This document shows positions 32,807-41,467 of a stretch of 64,000 bases of DNA, piece after piece; position 1 is the first letter of the stretch, and each line of letters begins with the position of its first letter. The DNA is from an uncultured Faecalibacterium sp. (lineage in GTDB: Bacteria; Bacillota; Clostridia; Oscillospirales; Ruminococcaceae): positions 40,995-104,994 of the forward strand of contig CALWZL010000004.1 in NCBI GenBank assembly GCA_944385995.1, written 5' to 3'. The position numbers and the translations under genes are program-made. The notes below the pieces were generated by a model. That model was not told where the DNA came from and made no database searches. It saw only the letters and a program-made list of their open reading frames with translations.

Positions 32807-32955
32807 GGTTCATACTGCACGCCGCAGGGGCCTGTCCGGCGGCGGAAGGGCAGAACCCGCGCTGCGGACGGACCAAACGCCGGCGCGGAAAACAAGTGCG
32901 CTGATTTTTGGAGGGCGGGCCCCGCGGCCTGCCCTTGGAGGAGCTTTGTCTTTGG

Positions 32956-33000
32956 GATGCCTTTCTCATAATGGGATTATGAGAGGGGCGTTTTCTTTTT
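32956..33000 (+). terminator. Riboswitch expression-platform terminator
   Basis: Stem TGCCTTTCTCATAAT / ATTATGAGAGGGGC (about 32958–32989) followed by TTTTCTTTTT, 35 nt before cbiK. The 150 nt between aptamer and terminator contain further GC-rich inverted repeats (for example around 32915–32937) but no gene. Confidence 0.85.
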
Positions 33001-33034
33001 GCAGCGCTCCAGGCGAAGAGAAAGGAGACGACCC

Positions 33035-33808
33035 ATGAACCAGGCACTGATCTGCGTCAGTTTCGGCACCACGGTGCCCGCGGCCCGTCAGGAAATCGAG
33101 GCGGTGGAGCGGGCGCTTTCTGCCGCCGCACCCGACCGGAAGATGGTCCGGGCCTTTACCAGCGGTATGATCCGCCGCATTCTGAAAGAGCGGGGAGAGA
33201 CGGTATACAGCCTGCCGGAGGCGCTGGAAGCGCTGCGGCAGGAGGGAACAGAGGATGTATTTGTCCAGCCCACCCACTTCCTATGTGGGATCGAATATGA
33301 TAAACTAAGGGCCGAAGCTGGGGCGGCCCGCCAGAATTTTGCCCGCCTGCGGGTGGGCCGGCCTCTGCTGGCCTCCACCCGGGACCTGCGGGCCCTGGCG
33401 GAGACGGTGGCGGCGCTTTACCCCGCCCGGCAGGATGTGGCGGTGGTTCTGATGGGCCACGGGTCGGCCCATTTCGCCAATGTGGTCTATCCGGCCCTGC
33501 AAACCATCTTTGAACTGGGAGGCCGTCCCGATATCCGGGTGGGCACGGTGGAAGGCTGGCCCGCCCTGGCAGAGGTCCGGCGGAGCCTGGAACAGATGAG
33601 AGTGCGCCGAGTCCATCTGGCCCCCCTGATGCTGGTGGCCGGGGACCACGCCCGCAACGATATGGCAGGGGAGGGCCCCGACAGCTGGAAGACCATCCTG
33701 GAGCAGGACGGCTATGCCGTTACGGCCACCCTGGAAGGTTTGGGCCGGTGTGAAGCGGTCCAGGCTCTGTATGCCGCCCATCTGCGGGAGGATTTGACCC
33801 GCGATTGA
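33035..33808 (+). CDS. cbiK: Sirohydrochlorin cobaltochelatase
   Basis: The 257-residue enzyme inserts Co(II) into sirohydrochlorin, committing it to anaerobic cobalamin synthesis. The CbiK N-terminus ALICVSFGTTVPAARQEIEA, catalytic His in MGHGSAHFANVVYP (about residue 143) and the second metal His in LMLVAGDHARNDMAG (about residue 203) are present. There is no signal peptide, unlike periplasmic CbiK forms. AAAGGAG lies 7 nt before ATG 33035. It is the first gene after the riboswitch terminator, so all downstream genes depend on read-through there. Confidence 0.95.
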   Translation: MNQALICVSFGTTVPAARQEIEAVERALSAAAPDRKMVRAFTSGMIRRILKERGETVYSLPEALEALRQEGTEDVFVQPTHFLCGIEYDKLRAEAGAARQNFARLRVGRPLLASTRDLRALAETVAALYPARQDVAVVLMGHGSAHFANVVYPALQTIFELGGRPDIRVGTVEGWPALAEVRRSLEQMRVRRVHLAPLMLVAGDHARNDMAGEGPDSWKTILEQDGYAVTATLEGLGRCEAVQALYAAHLREDLTRD

Positions 33809-33827
33809 TACAAGGAGGAGACGTGCC

Positions 33828-34976
33828 GTGGCCTTTGAACATTACATCCGCAGCGGACAGAAGATGCTGCGATGCGGGTATACCACCGGCACCTGTGCCG
33901 CTCTGGCGGCGTCGGGGGCGGCCCGGCTCCTGCTGACAGGCGAGGCGGCCGAAACCCTTTCTCTCTGCACCCCCAAGGGCTGGACGGTGGAAGTTTCCCC
34001 CGAGGGTCTGGCCCGCACCGGGAACGGTGCGGTCTGCTCGGTCCGCAAGGACGGCGGCGACGATGCCGACGTTACCCACGGAATGCTGGTGACAGCATCG
34101 GTCCGGCTGGCCGAAGTGCCAGGGATTTCCATCGACGGCGGGGAAGGGGTGGGCCGGGTGACCCGGCCCGGCCTGGATCAGCCGGTGGGGGCGGCCGCCA
34201 TCAACCATGTCCCCCGTCAGATGATTGCCCGGGCGGTGGAAAACGTCTGCCGCGAGGCGGGCTACAAGGGCGGGATGGAGGTTGTCATCTCCATCCCCGG
34301 CGGGGAAGAGCGGGCCCAAAAGACCTTCAATCCCCTGCTGGGCATTGCGGGCGGTTTGTCGGTGCTGGGCACCTCGGGGATTGTGGAGCCCATGAGCGAA
34401 CAGGCCATCGTGGATACCATCGCGGTGGAGGTGCGCCAGGCCGCCCAGACCGGCCGCCGCCTGATTCTGACCCCCGGCAACTACGGGGCGGATTTCCTGA
34501 AAGCCCACGGCCTGGACGGTCTGGGGGTGCCGGTGGTCCGGTGTTCCAATTTCATCGGGGACGCCCTGGATCTGGCCGCCGCCGAGGGATTTGCCCAGGT
34601 GGTGCTGGCGGGACACATCGGCAAGCTGGTCAAGCTGGCAGGCGGGATCATGAATACCCATTCCCACCAGGCCGATTGCCGGTGCGAGCTGTTCTGCGCC
34701 CATGCGGCGGTGGCCGGAGCCAGCCGGGCCCTCTGCGCCCGGCTGATGGAGGCCGCCACCACCGACGCCTGCATCGCCCTGCTGGAGGAGGAACACCTCG
34801 GCGAGCCGGTGCTGGCCAGCCTCACCGCCGCGGCCCAGCGCCAGGTCCAGCGCCGGGCTGCCGGGGCGTACCGGGTGGGAATTATCCTCTTTTCCAACGT
34901 ATACGGCACCCTGGGGGTGAGCCCCCAGGCCAAGGCCATCATCGACCTATGGAGGCAAGACCATCATGAAGGATAA
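33828..34976 (+). CDS. cbiD: Cobalt-precorrin-5B C1-methyltransferase
   Basis: The 382-residue enzyme methylates C1 of the contracted corrin ring. Family marks are LRCGYTTGTCAALAA near the start, VTRPGLDQPVGAAAIN, SIPGGEERAQKTFNPLLGI, GTSGIVEPMSE and GHIGKLVKLAGGIMNTHS. It starts with GTG at 33828, supported by AAGGAGG upstream. It overlaps cbiL by 11 nt. Confidence 0.95.
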   Translation: MAFEHYIRSGQKMLRCGYTTGTCAALAASGAARLLLTGEAAETLSLCTPKGWTVEVSPEGLARTGNGAVCSVRKDGGDDADVTHGMLVTASVRLAEVPGISIDGGEGVGRVTRPGLDQPVGAAAINHVPRQMIARAVENVCREAGYKGGMEVVISIPGGEERAQKTFNPLLGIAGGLSVLGTSGIVEPMSEQAIVDTIAVEVRQAAQTGRRLILTPGNYGADFLKAHGLDGLGVPVVRCSNFIGDALDLAAAEGFAQVVLAGHIGKLVKLAGGIMNTHSHQADCRCELFCAHAAVAGASRALCARLMEAATTDACIALLEEEHLGEPVLASLTAAAQRQVQRRAAGAYRVGIILFSNVYGTLGVSPQAKAIIDLWRQDHHEG

Positions 34977-35673
34977 AGGTACACTCTACGGGGTGGGGGT
35001 AGGGCCGGGAGATCCCGAGCTCCTCACCCTGAAAGCGGTGCGGATCATTGGGGCCTGCCCGGTGATTGCGGCCCCCCGGACGGCGGGGGGAAATATGATC
35101 GCCCTGGACATTGCGCAGCAGGCGGTGGATTTGTCCCGGAAGGCCATTCTGCCCCTGGATTTTTCCATGTCTCCCGACCCGGCCCGGCGGCGCTCTGCCC
35201 ATGAAACGGCCCTGGCGCTGGTTCGCCGGGAGCTGGAAGCAGGCCGGGACGTGGCCATGCTGAACATCGGGGATGTGTCCATCTATGCCACCTGTTCGTA
35301 TTTGATGGAACATCTGGCATCGGAAGGATTTGAGACGGCCCGGGTGGCCGGAGTTCCCAGCTTCTGCGCGGCGGCGGCCCGGCTGAACAGCAGTCTCACC
35401 AGGATGGATACCCCGCTCCACATCCTCCCCAGCGGCCAGGAAGAAAATCTGGCGGCGGCCCTGGACTGGCCGGGGACCAAAATTTTGATGAAGAGTGCCC
35501 GCCGCCTGCCCCAGGTGCTGGAGACTCTGGAGCAAAAGGGACTGTCGGAACACAGCGCCCTGGTGGCCAACTGCGGCCTGCCGGGAGAGCTGGTGCTGTC
35601 CAGGCTGACCGGCGATCCGTCCGCCGCCCTGGACGCCGGCTATTTTGTGACCATTGTGGTCAAGGAGGGGTGA
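34966..35673 (+). CDS. cbiL: Cobalt-precorrin-2 C20-methyltransferase
   Basis: The 235-residue SAM-dependent methylase of the tetrapyrrole methylase fold shows GTLYGVGVGPGDPELLTLKA at the N-terminus, NIGDVSIYATCSYLME for the SAM loop and GVPSFCAAAARLNSSLT. It adds the C20 methyl group later lost on ring contraction. Overlap with cbiD suggests coupled translation. Confidence 0.94.
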   Translation: MKDKGTLYGVGVGPGDPELLTLKAVRIIGACPVIAAPRTAGGNMIALDIAQQAVDLSRKAILPLDFSMSPDPARRRSAHETALALVRRELEAGRDVAMLNIGDVSIYATCSYLMEHLASEGFETARVAGVPSFCAAAARLNSSLTRMDTPLHILPSGQEENLAAALDWPGTKILMKSARRLPQVLETLEQKGLSEHSALVANCGLPGELVLSRLTGDPSAALDAGYFVTIVVKEG

Positions 35674-35676
35674 AAA

Positions 35677-36435
35677 ATGGTCCATTTTGTGGGAGCGGGG
35701 CCGGGTGCCCCGGATCTGCTGACCCTCCGGGGCGCCAAACTCCTGTCTGAGGCGGGGTGCATCATCTACGCCGGGAGCCTGGTGAATCCGGCCATTCTGG
35801 GGATTGCGCCGGAGGGCTGTTCCGTCTACAATAGTGCCGAGATGACCCTGGAACAGGTGCTGGAGGCCATCCGGGCCGCCGAGGCCGCCGGCCGGGACAC
35901 CGTCCGTCTCCACACCGGAGACCCCTGCGTCTACGGGGCCATCCGGGAACAGATGGACGCCCTGGACGCCGCCGGGATTCCCTGGGACGACACCCCGGGG
36001 GTGTCCAGTTTCTGCGGCGCGGCGGCGGCCCTGGGGGCGGAATACACCCTGCCGGGCATCAGCCAAAGCGTCATCATCACCCGGCTGGCAGGCCGCACCC
36101 CGGTGCCCCAGCGGGAAAGCCTGGCCGCCATGGCCTCCCATGGGGCCTCCATGGTGATCTTTTTGTCGGCGGGGATGCTGGACCGGGTCCAGGAAGAACT
36201 CCTGAAAGGAGCCTATACCCCTGCCACTCCCGCCGCCATCGTCTATAAGGCCACCTGGCCGGAGGAAAAAATCCTCCGGTGCACGGTGGGCACCCTGGCA
36301 GCCCGGGGCGCTGAGGCCGGCATCCGCAAGACCGCCCTGGTGCTGGTGGGGGATTTTCTGGGGCAGGGGGGCTATGAGCGGAGCAAGCTCTACGACCCCG
36401 CCTTTACCACCGAATACCGGGAGGCTGCCCAGTGA
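35677..36435 (+). CDS. cbiF: Cobalt-precorrin-4 C11-methyltransferase
   Basis: The 252-residue tetrapyrrole methylase has MVHFVGAGPGAPDLLTLRGA at the N-terminus, the CbiF-specific YAGSLVNPAIL, HTGDPCVYGAIREQMD and GVSSFCGAAAALGAEYTLPG. It methylates C11. Its TGA overlaps the GTG of cbiG. Confidence 0.95.
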   Translation: MVHFVGAGPGAPDLLTLRGAKLLSEAGCIIYAGSLVNPAILGIAPEGCSVYNSAEMTLEQVLEAIRAAEAAGRDTVRLHTGDPCVYGAIREQMDALDAAGIPWDDTPGVSSFCGAAAALGAEYTLPGISQSVIITRLAGRTPVPQRESLAAMASHGASMVIFLSAGMLDRVQEELLKGAYTPATPAAIVYKATWPEEKILRCTVGTLAARGAEAGIRKTALVLVGDFLGQGGYERSKLYDPAFTTEYREAAQ

Positions 36436-37430
36436 AACTCTGTTATCTGGCCTTCAGTGACCGGGGCCTGGCGCTGGCCCAAAGGCTGGCCGGCGCGCTG
36501 GGCGGACAGGCGGTCCGCTGCGGCGGCCCGGTCACATTGGCGGGCTGGACGGCGGAACACTTTGTCACCGGCGCAGGCCTGGTCTATGTGGGGGCCTGCG
36601 GCATTGCAGTTCGGGCGGTGGCGCCCCATCTGGTCAGCAAAGCCCAGGACCCCGCCGTGGTCGCGGTGGATGAACAGGGACACTTTGCGGTGCCCCTGGT
36701 GTCGGGCCATCTGGGCGGCGCCAATGCGCTGGCCCGGTCCATTGCCAGGGTCTGCGGTGCGGTGCCGGTGCTGACCACTGCCACCGACGCCGGAGGATTG
36801 TTCCCGGTGGACGACTGGGCCCGGGTCCAGGGCTGCGCCATCCCCAACCCGGAACGGATCAAGGCTTTTTCCGCCGCCATCCTGGCGGGAAAAACCTGCC
36901 GCATTTACAGCGACTGGCCCGTCGCCGGCACACCCCCCGCCGGGGTGGAGCTGACCGGCGACAAATCCGCCTGCGACGCCGCCCTCACCCTCACCGACCC
37001 CGGCCCGGGGCCTCTCTGGATGGTGCCGCGGGTCGCCGTGCTGGGGATGGGCTGCCGCCGTGGCGTTCCGGTGGGGCAGCTGGAAGCGGCCCTCCAAAAG
37101 GCGCTCCCCAAGGCAGGCATCCCGGCCCAGGCGGTGGCCATGGTCTGCACCATCGACCGCAAAGCCGAAGAACCGGGGCTTTTGGATTTCTGCCGGGCCC
37201 ACGGCTGGCCCCTGCGGACCTTTACCGCGGCCCGGCTGGCGGCGGTGGAAGGAACCTTCACCCCTTCGGCCTTTGTGGCCCGAACGGTGGGGGTGGACAA
37301 TGTATGTGAGCGAGCCGCCGTGCTGGGTGCAGAGGGCGGCCCGCTGTTGATCCCCAAACAGGCCGGGGACGGCGTGACGCTGGCTCTGGCCGCAAAGGCC
37401 TTTGGGCCGGATTGGAAGTGGAAGGAATGA
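36432..37430 (+). CDS. cbiG: Cobalt-precorrin-5A hydrolase
   Basis: The 332-residue protein opens the delta-lactone and releases acetaldehyde during ring contraction. It has the N-terminal half (GLVYVGACGIAVRAVAPH, VSGHLGGANALAR), a central HTH-like linker and the CbiG C-terminal domain (LGMGCRRGVPVGQLEAALQ, TIDRKAEEPGL, VGVDNVCERAAVLGA). It starts with GTG at 36432, overlapping the cbiF stop, and ends ATGA into cbiH. Confidence 0.94.
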   Translation: MKLCYLAFSDRGLALAQRLAGALGGQAVRCGGPVTLAGWTAEHFVTGAGLVYVGACGIAVRAVAPHLVSKAQDPAVVAVDEQGHFAVPLVSGHLGGANALARSIARVCGAVPVLTTATDAGGLFPVDDWARVQGCAIPNPERIKAFSAAILAGKTCRIYSDWPVAGTPPAGVELTGDKSACDAALTLTDPGPGPLWMVPRVAVLGMGCRRGVPVGQLEAALQKALPKAGIPAQAVAMVCTIDRKAEEPGLLDFCRAHGWPLRTFTAARLAAVEGTFTPSAFVARTVGVDNVCERAAVLGAEGGPLLIPKQAGDGVTLALAAKAFGPDWKWKE

Positions 37431-38158
37431 ACAAAGTCTATGTAGTGGGCCTGGGGCCCGGGGGCGCCTTCGGCATGACGGCGGCGGCCCGCACGGCCCT
37501 GGAAGAAGCCGACGTGATTTGCGGGTACACGGTGTATCTGGACCTGGTGGCACCCCTGTTCCCGGGCAAGGAGATGCGCTCCACCCCCATGACCAGGGAG
37601 ATCGACCGGTGCCGGATGGCGCTGGAACTGGCCTCCGAAGGCCGGACTGCGGCCCTGGTGTGCAGCGGAGACGCGGGGGTCTACGGCATGGCCTCCCCTC
37701 TGCTGGAACTGGCAGGGGACTACCCCGACGTGGACGTGGAAGTGATTCCGGGTGTGACGGCGGCTTTGGCGGGGGCGGCGGTGCTGGGGGCGCCCTTGGG
37801 ACATGATTTCTGCACCGTCTCCCTGTCCGACCTGCTGACCCCCTGGGAGATGATCGAAAAGCGTCTGCGGGCCGCGGCGGCGGGGGACTTTGTTCTCTGC
37901 CTGTACAATCCCGCTTCCCACCGGCGGAAAGATACCCTCCGCCGGGCCTGTGATGTCCTGCTGGAAGCGGGGCTGTCCCCCGAGACTGCCTGCGGCTGGG
38001 TGCGGAACATCAGCCGGGGCGGCCAGACAGCCCGCCTGCTGACCCTGGCGGAACTGCGGGATGCCCAGCTGGATATGTTCACCACCGTCTTTGTGGGCTC
38101 GTCGGAAACCCGGGTCCAGAATGGACGGCTCATCACCCCGCGGGGGTACCGCAAATGA
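37427..38158 (+). CDS. cbiH: Cobalt-factor III (precorrin-3B) C17-methyltransferase
   Basis: The 243-residue tetrapyrrole methylase starts MNKVYVVGLGPGGAFGMT and has CGYTVYLDLV, CSGDAGVYGMASPLLEL, SLSDLLTPWEMIEKRL and CLYNPASHRRKDTLRRA, typical of CbiH/CobJ. It methylates C17 and drives ring contraction. A short upstream in-frame extension is discarded because ATG 37427 follows GAAGGA and overlaps the cbiG stop. Confidence 0.95.
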   Translation: MNKVYVVGLGPGGAFGMTAAARTALEEADVICGYTVYLDLVAPLFPGKEMRSTPMTREIDRCRMALELASEGRTAALVCSGDAGVYGMASPLLELAGDYPDVDVEVIPGVTAALAGAAVLGAPLGHDFCTVSLSDLLTPWEMIEKRLRAAAAGDFVLCLYNPASHRRKDTLRRACDVLLEAGLSPETACGWVRNISRGGQTARLLTLAELRDAQLDMFTTVFVGSSETRVQNGRLITPRGYRK

Positions 38159-38907
38159 GAGGGGTGGCCATTTTCAGCGGCACCACCGAAGGGCGGACGT
38201 TGTCCCATCAGCTGGCGGCAGAGGGAATCCCGGTGACGGTCTGTGTCGCCACCGATTATGGGCAGGCTGAACAGGGCCAGGCGCCGGGCATCACGGTTTA
38301 TACCGGCCGGCTGGAGCCATCCGGGATGGCCGCTCTGGTGGCGGGAGCGTCTCTCTGCGTGGACGCCACCCATCCCTATGCGGCTCAGGCCAGCGCCAAC
38401 ATCCGGGCAGCCTGTGAGCAGGCCGGGGTGGCGTATCTCCGTCTGCTCCGTCCGGCCAGCCCCTTGCCGGAGAATGCCCTCACCGCATCGGATGCGGCGG
38501 AAGCCGCCCGGCTTTTGGCGGACACCGAGGGAAACATCCTTTTGACCACCGGCGCCAAAGAATTGACGGCCTTTGCACCGCTGGGGGGCCAGCGGCTGAT
38601 CGCCCGGGTTCTGCCCAGCCATGCGGGATTGGATGCCTGCGAGGCGGCGGGGATTCCGGCCCACAACATCATCGCCATGCAGGGACCCTTTACCCGGGAG
38701 ATGAACCAGGCCATCCTGCGGCAGTTTTCGGTGCGGTACCTCGTCACCAAGGACGGGGGCGCGGCAGGCGGTTTTGACGCCAAAGCCGAAGCCGTCCGGG
38801 CTGCAGGGGCCACCCTGGTGGTGATTCGCCGTCCGGCTGATGCCGGGGCATCCTATCGGGATGTTCTGGAGCTGTGCAGAAAGGCAGGAAAACCATGCAG
38901 CAAATAA
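38155..38907 (+). CDS. cbiJ: Cobalt-precorrin-6A reductase
   Basis: The 250-residue NAD(P)H-dependent reductase (CbiJ/CobK) shows FSGTTEGRTLSHQLA at the N-terminus, DATHPYAAQASANIRAAC, the middle TTGAKELTAF and IAMQGPFTREMNQAIL, and VTKDGGAAGGFDAKAEA. It reduces the macrocycle before C5/C15 methylation. It overlaps cbiH by 4 nt and the next gene by 13 nt. Confidence 0.95.
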   Translation: MRGVAIFSGTTEGRTLSHQLAAEGIPVTVCVATDYGQAEQGQAPGITVYTGRLEPSGMAALVAGASLCVDATHPYAAQASANIRAACEQAGVAYLRLLRPASPLPENALTASDAAEAARLLADTEGNILLTTGAKELTAFAPLGGQRLIARVLPSHAGLDACEAAGIPAHNIIAMQGPFTREMNQAILRQFSVRYLVTKDGGAAGGFDAKAEAVRAAGATLVVIRRPADAGASYRDVLELCRKAGKPCSK

Positions 38908-40091
38908 CATTGGTGGGGATGGGGGCTTCGGCCGCCACCCTCACCGCCGAGGCCGCCGATGCGCTGCGGGGCGCTGTGCGGATTGTGGGGGCCAGGCGCC
39001 TCCTGTCCGCCCTGCCCGGGGGTCTGACGGCAGATCAAGTCGCCGCCGCCCGGGCCGACGACGTGCTGGCGGCGGTTCTGGAAGCGCCGGGGCCCTGTGT
39101 GGCCCTTTACAGCGGGGACACCGGGTTTTACTCGGGGGCGGCGGGCCTGCTGGAACGGCTGGCCCAGAAAAATCTCTCTGCCCGGGTTCTGCCCGGCATT
39201 TCCAGTGTCCAGCTGTTGGCGGCCCGGCTGGGCCGGCCCTGGCAGGACTGGAGCCTGGTGTCGGCCCATGGCATCCCCTGCGACCCGGTGGCGGCGGTCT
39301 GCGGCGGGCAGCCGGTATTGTTTCTCACCGGCGGCAAGGGGACCGGTCCTGCCGACCTCTGCGCCCGTCTGGCGGAGGCCGGTCTGGATCAACTGCCGGT
39401 GACGGTGGGGGAAAATCTGGCCTGTCCCGGCGAGGCCATCACCACCGGCACCGCGGGAGAGCTGGCGGGCCGGTCCTTTGACTCCCTGGCGGTGCTGCTG
39501 GCGGAGCCGGCCCCCCGTGCCCCGTCCCGGACCCCCGGCTGGCCGGATGAAACCTTCACCCGGGCCGAGGCGGTCCCCATGACCAAACAGGCCATCCGGG
39601 CCCAGGTGCTGGCCAAACTGGCCATCCGCCCCGGGGAGACCGTCTGGGACATCGGGGCCGGCACCGGCAGCGTCAGCCTGGAGCTGGCCTTTGCCAACGG
39701 CGGGGCCCCGGTCTGGGCGGTGGAGTGTCTGCCCGAGGCCTGCGCCCTCATCCGGGAAAACCGCCGCCGCCTGGGCGGCTGGAACGTCCGGGTGGTGGAA
39801 GGCCGGGCCCCGGCAGCGCTGGCGGGATTGCCCGCGCCCGATGCCGTTTTCATCGGCGGGACCCGGGGGGAGATGGCGGACATCCTCGCGGCTGTCTATC
39901 GGGCCAACCCCGCCGCCCGGGTCTGCATCACGGCGGTGACGGTGGAAACCCTGGCCTCGGCTGTGGCGGCTCTGACGGCTCTGGGCCGGACCGCCCAGGT
40001 CAGCCAGATAGGGGCGGCCCATACGGGAGGGGGCAAAGTCCACCTGTTCCGGGCCGAGAACCCCATTTTTATCATCACCGCCCAGGGATAA
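38895..40091 (+). CDS. cbiET: Fused precorrin-6Y C5,15-methyltransferase / C12-decarboxylase (CbiE–CbiT)
   Basis: The 398-residue bifunctional protein joins CbiE (residues ~1–200: QQITLVGMGASAATLTAEA, YSGDTGFYSGAAGLLERL, HGIPCDPVAAV) to CbiT (residues ~205–398: PMTKQAIRAQVLAKLAIRPG, DIGAGTGSVSLELA, VECLPEACALI). It methylates C5 and C15 and removes the C12 acetate carboxyl. The fusion corresponds to CobL of the aerobic pathway. It starts inside the end of cbiJ. Confidence 0.94.
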   Translation: MQQITLVGMGASAATLTAEAADALRGAVRIVGARRLLSALPGGLTADQVAAARADDVLAAVLEAPGPCVALYSGDTGFYSGAAGLLERLAQKNLSARVLPGISSVQLLAARLGRPWQDWSLVSAHGIPCDPVAAVCGGQPVLFLTGGKGTGPADLCARLAEAGLDQLPVTVGENLACPGEAITTGTAGELAGRSFDSLAVLLAEPAPRAPSRTPGWPDETFTRAEAVPMTKQAIRAQVLAKLAIRPGETVWDIGAGTGSVSLELAFANGGAPVWAVECLPEACALIRENRRRLGGWNVRVVEGRAPAALAGLPAPDAVFIGGTRGEMADILAAVYRANPAARVCITAVTVETLASAVAALTALGRTAQVSQIGAAHTGGGKVHLFRAENPIFIITAQG

Positions 40092-40106
40092 AGGAGGGCT
40101 GCATCG

Positions 40107-41462
40107 ATGGAAAACCCACAAATCCCCCAGCTGATGGTGGCAGCTCCGGCGTCAGGCAGCGGCAAAACCGCGGTGGCCTGCGCCCTGCTGCGGGCGCTGC
40201 GCCGGCGGGGAGAGAATCCCTGCGCCTTCAAGTGCGGCCCCGACTACATCGACCCCATGTTTCACCGGGCGGCTCTGGATGTGCCCAGCTGCAACCTGGA
40301 CCTCTATCTGACGCCCCCCGACCGGCTGCGGGAACTCTATGGGGCCCATCTGGCAGGTCATGGGGCGGCGGTGGTGGAGGCGGCCATGGGCTATTATGAC
40401 GGCGCCGGCCTCACCGATGCCGCCAGCGGGTGGCAGGTGGCGGATGTTCTGCACCTGCCGGTTCTGCTGGTGGTGCGGCCGGGCGGGGCCAGTCTGACCC
40501 TGGCAGCCCAGATCAGAGGAATGCAGGCTTTCCGGTCTGACAGCCATTTGACGGCTCTGCTGCTGAACGACTGCTCGACGGCCTATGCCGCCCGGCTGGC
40601 CCCCCTGCTGGAACAGGAGACGGGGCTTCCGGTGGTGGGCTGTCTGCCCCGGCTGGAGGCGGCCAGCCTTCCCAGCCGGCACCTGGGGCTTTATACCGCC
40701 GACGAAATCGCGGATCTTTCCGGCCGGCTGGACGCCCTGGCGGATGCCCTGGAGGCCAACGCCGACCTGGACCAGCTGTTAAAGCGGTGCCGGCGGCCGG
40801 CGCCGGTGTCCGGGGCAGAGCCTTTGCCCCCGGTCCGGGCCCGAATTGCGGTGGCCCGGGATGCGGCCTTCTGCTTTTGCTATCCCGAAGGGCTGGAAGC
40901 CCTGCGGCGGGCGGGGGCGGAAGTGGTCTTTTTCAGCCCCATCCATGACAGCGGACTGCCGGAGGCCGACGGCCTCTATCTGCCCGGCGGCTACCCCGAA
41001 CTCTACGCCCAGGCCCTGAGCCAAAACCAGCCCATGCGCCGGGCCATTGCAGAGGCCGTCCGGGCCGGGATGCCCACCGTGGCCGAGTGCGGCGGTTTCC
41101 TCTATCTGGGGCAGAATCTGGCCGACCCGTCCGGCAAGGTTTGGCCCATGGCGGGGGTTCTGCCGGGAGAGGGATTCCGGGCCGGACATCTGGTCCGGTT
41201 TGGCTATGCGACCCTGACGGCGGAAAAGGATAGCCTTTTGTTCCGAAAAGGGGAGGCGGTCCCGGTCCATGAATTCCACCACTGGGACACCACAGGACCG
41301 GGCGAAGGGCTTGCAGCCCGGAAGCCGGACGGCCGCAGCTGGCACTGCGGCTATGGAGAAGAACGGCTGTACGCAGGATTTCCCCATCTGTATTTTGCGG
41401 GGCGGCCCCGGCTGGCGGAACGGTTTGCCGCGGCCGCCGCGGCCTATCGAAAGGAAAGGTGA
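40107..41462 (+). CDS. cbiA: Cobyrinate a,c-diamide synthase
   Basis: The 451-residue ATP- and glutamine-dependent amidase has an N-terminal P-loop domain (PQLMVAAPASGSGKTAVACA, CGPDYIDPMFHR) and a C-terminal class I glutaminase-like domain with the catalytic Cys in VAECGGFLYLG and later FHHWD. It amidates side chains a and c. It is 15 nt after cbiET with its own AAAGGAGG. Confidence 0.95.
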   Translation: MENPQIPQLMVAAPASGSGKTAVACALLRALRRRGENPCAFKCGPDYIDPMFHRAALDVPSCNLDLYLTPPDRLRELYGAHLAGHGAAVVEAAMGYYDGAGLTDAASGWQVADVLHLPVLLVVRPGGASLTLAAQIRGMQAFRSDSHLTALLLNDCSTAYAARLAPLLEQETGLPVVGCLPRLEAASLPSRHLGLYTADEIADLSGRLDALADALEANADLDQLLKRCRRPAPVSGAEPLPPVRARIAVARDAAFCFCYPEGLEALRRAGAEVVFFSPIHDSGLPEADGLYLPGGYPELYAQALSQNQPMRRAIAEAVRAGMPTVAECGGFLYLGQNLADPSGKVWPMAGVLPGEGFRAGHLVRFGYATLTAEKDSLLFRKGEAVPVHEFHHWDTTGPGEGLAARKPDGRSWHCGYGEERLYAGFPHLYFAGRPRLAERFAAAAAAYRKER

Positions 41463-41467
41463 ACGAG

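Noticed and set aside
32618-33000. Protein-coding frame across the cobalamin riboswitch
   Set aside because: The apparent frame has no ribosome site and the sequence matches the cobalamin aptamer and its terminator.
33872-34969. Alternative plus-strand frame inside cbiD
   Set aside because: It yields Gly/Arg/Pro-rich low-complexity sequence; the CbiD motifs are in the other frame.
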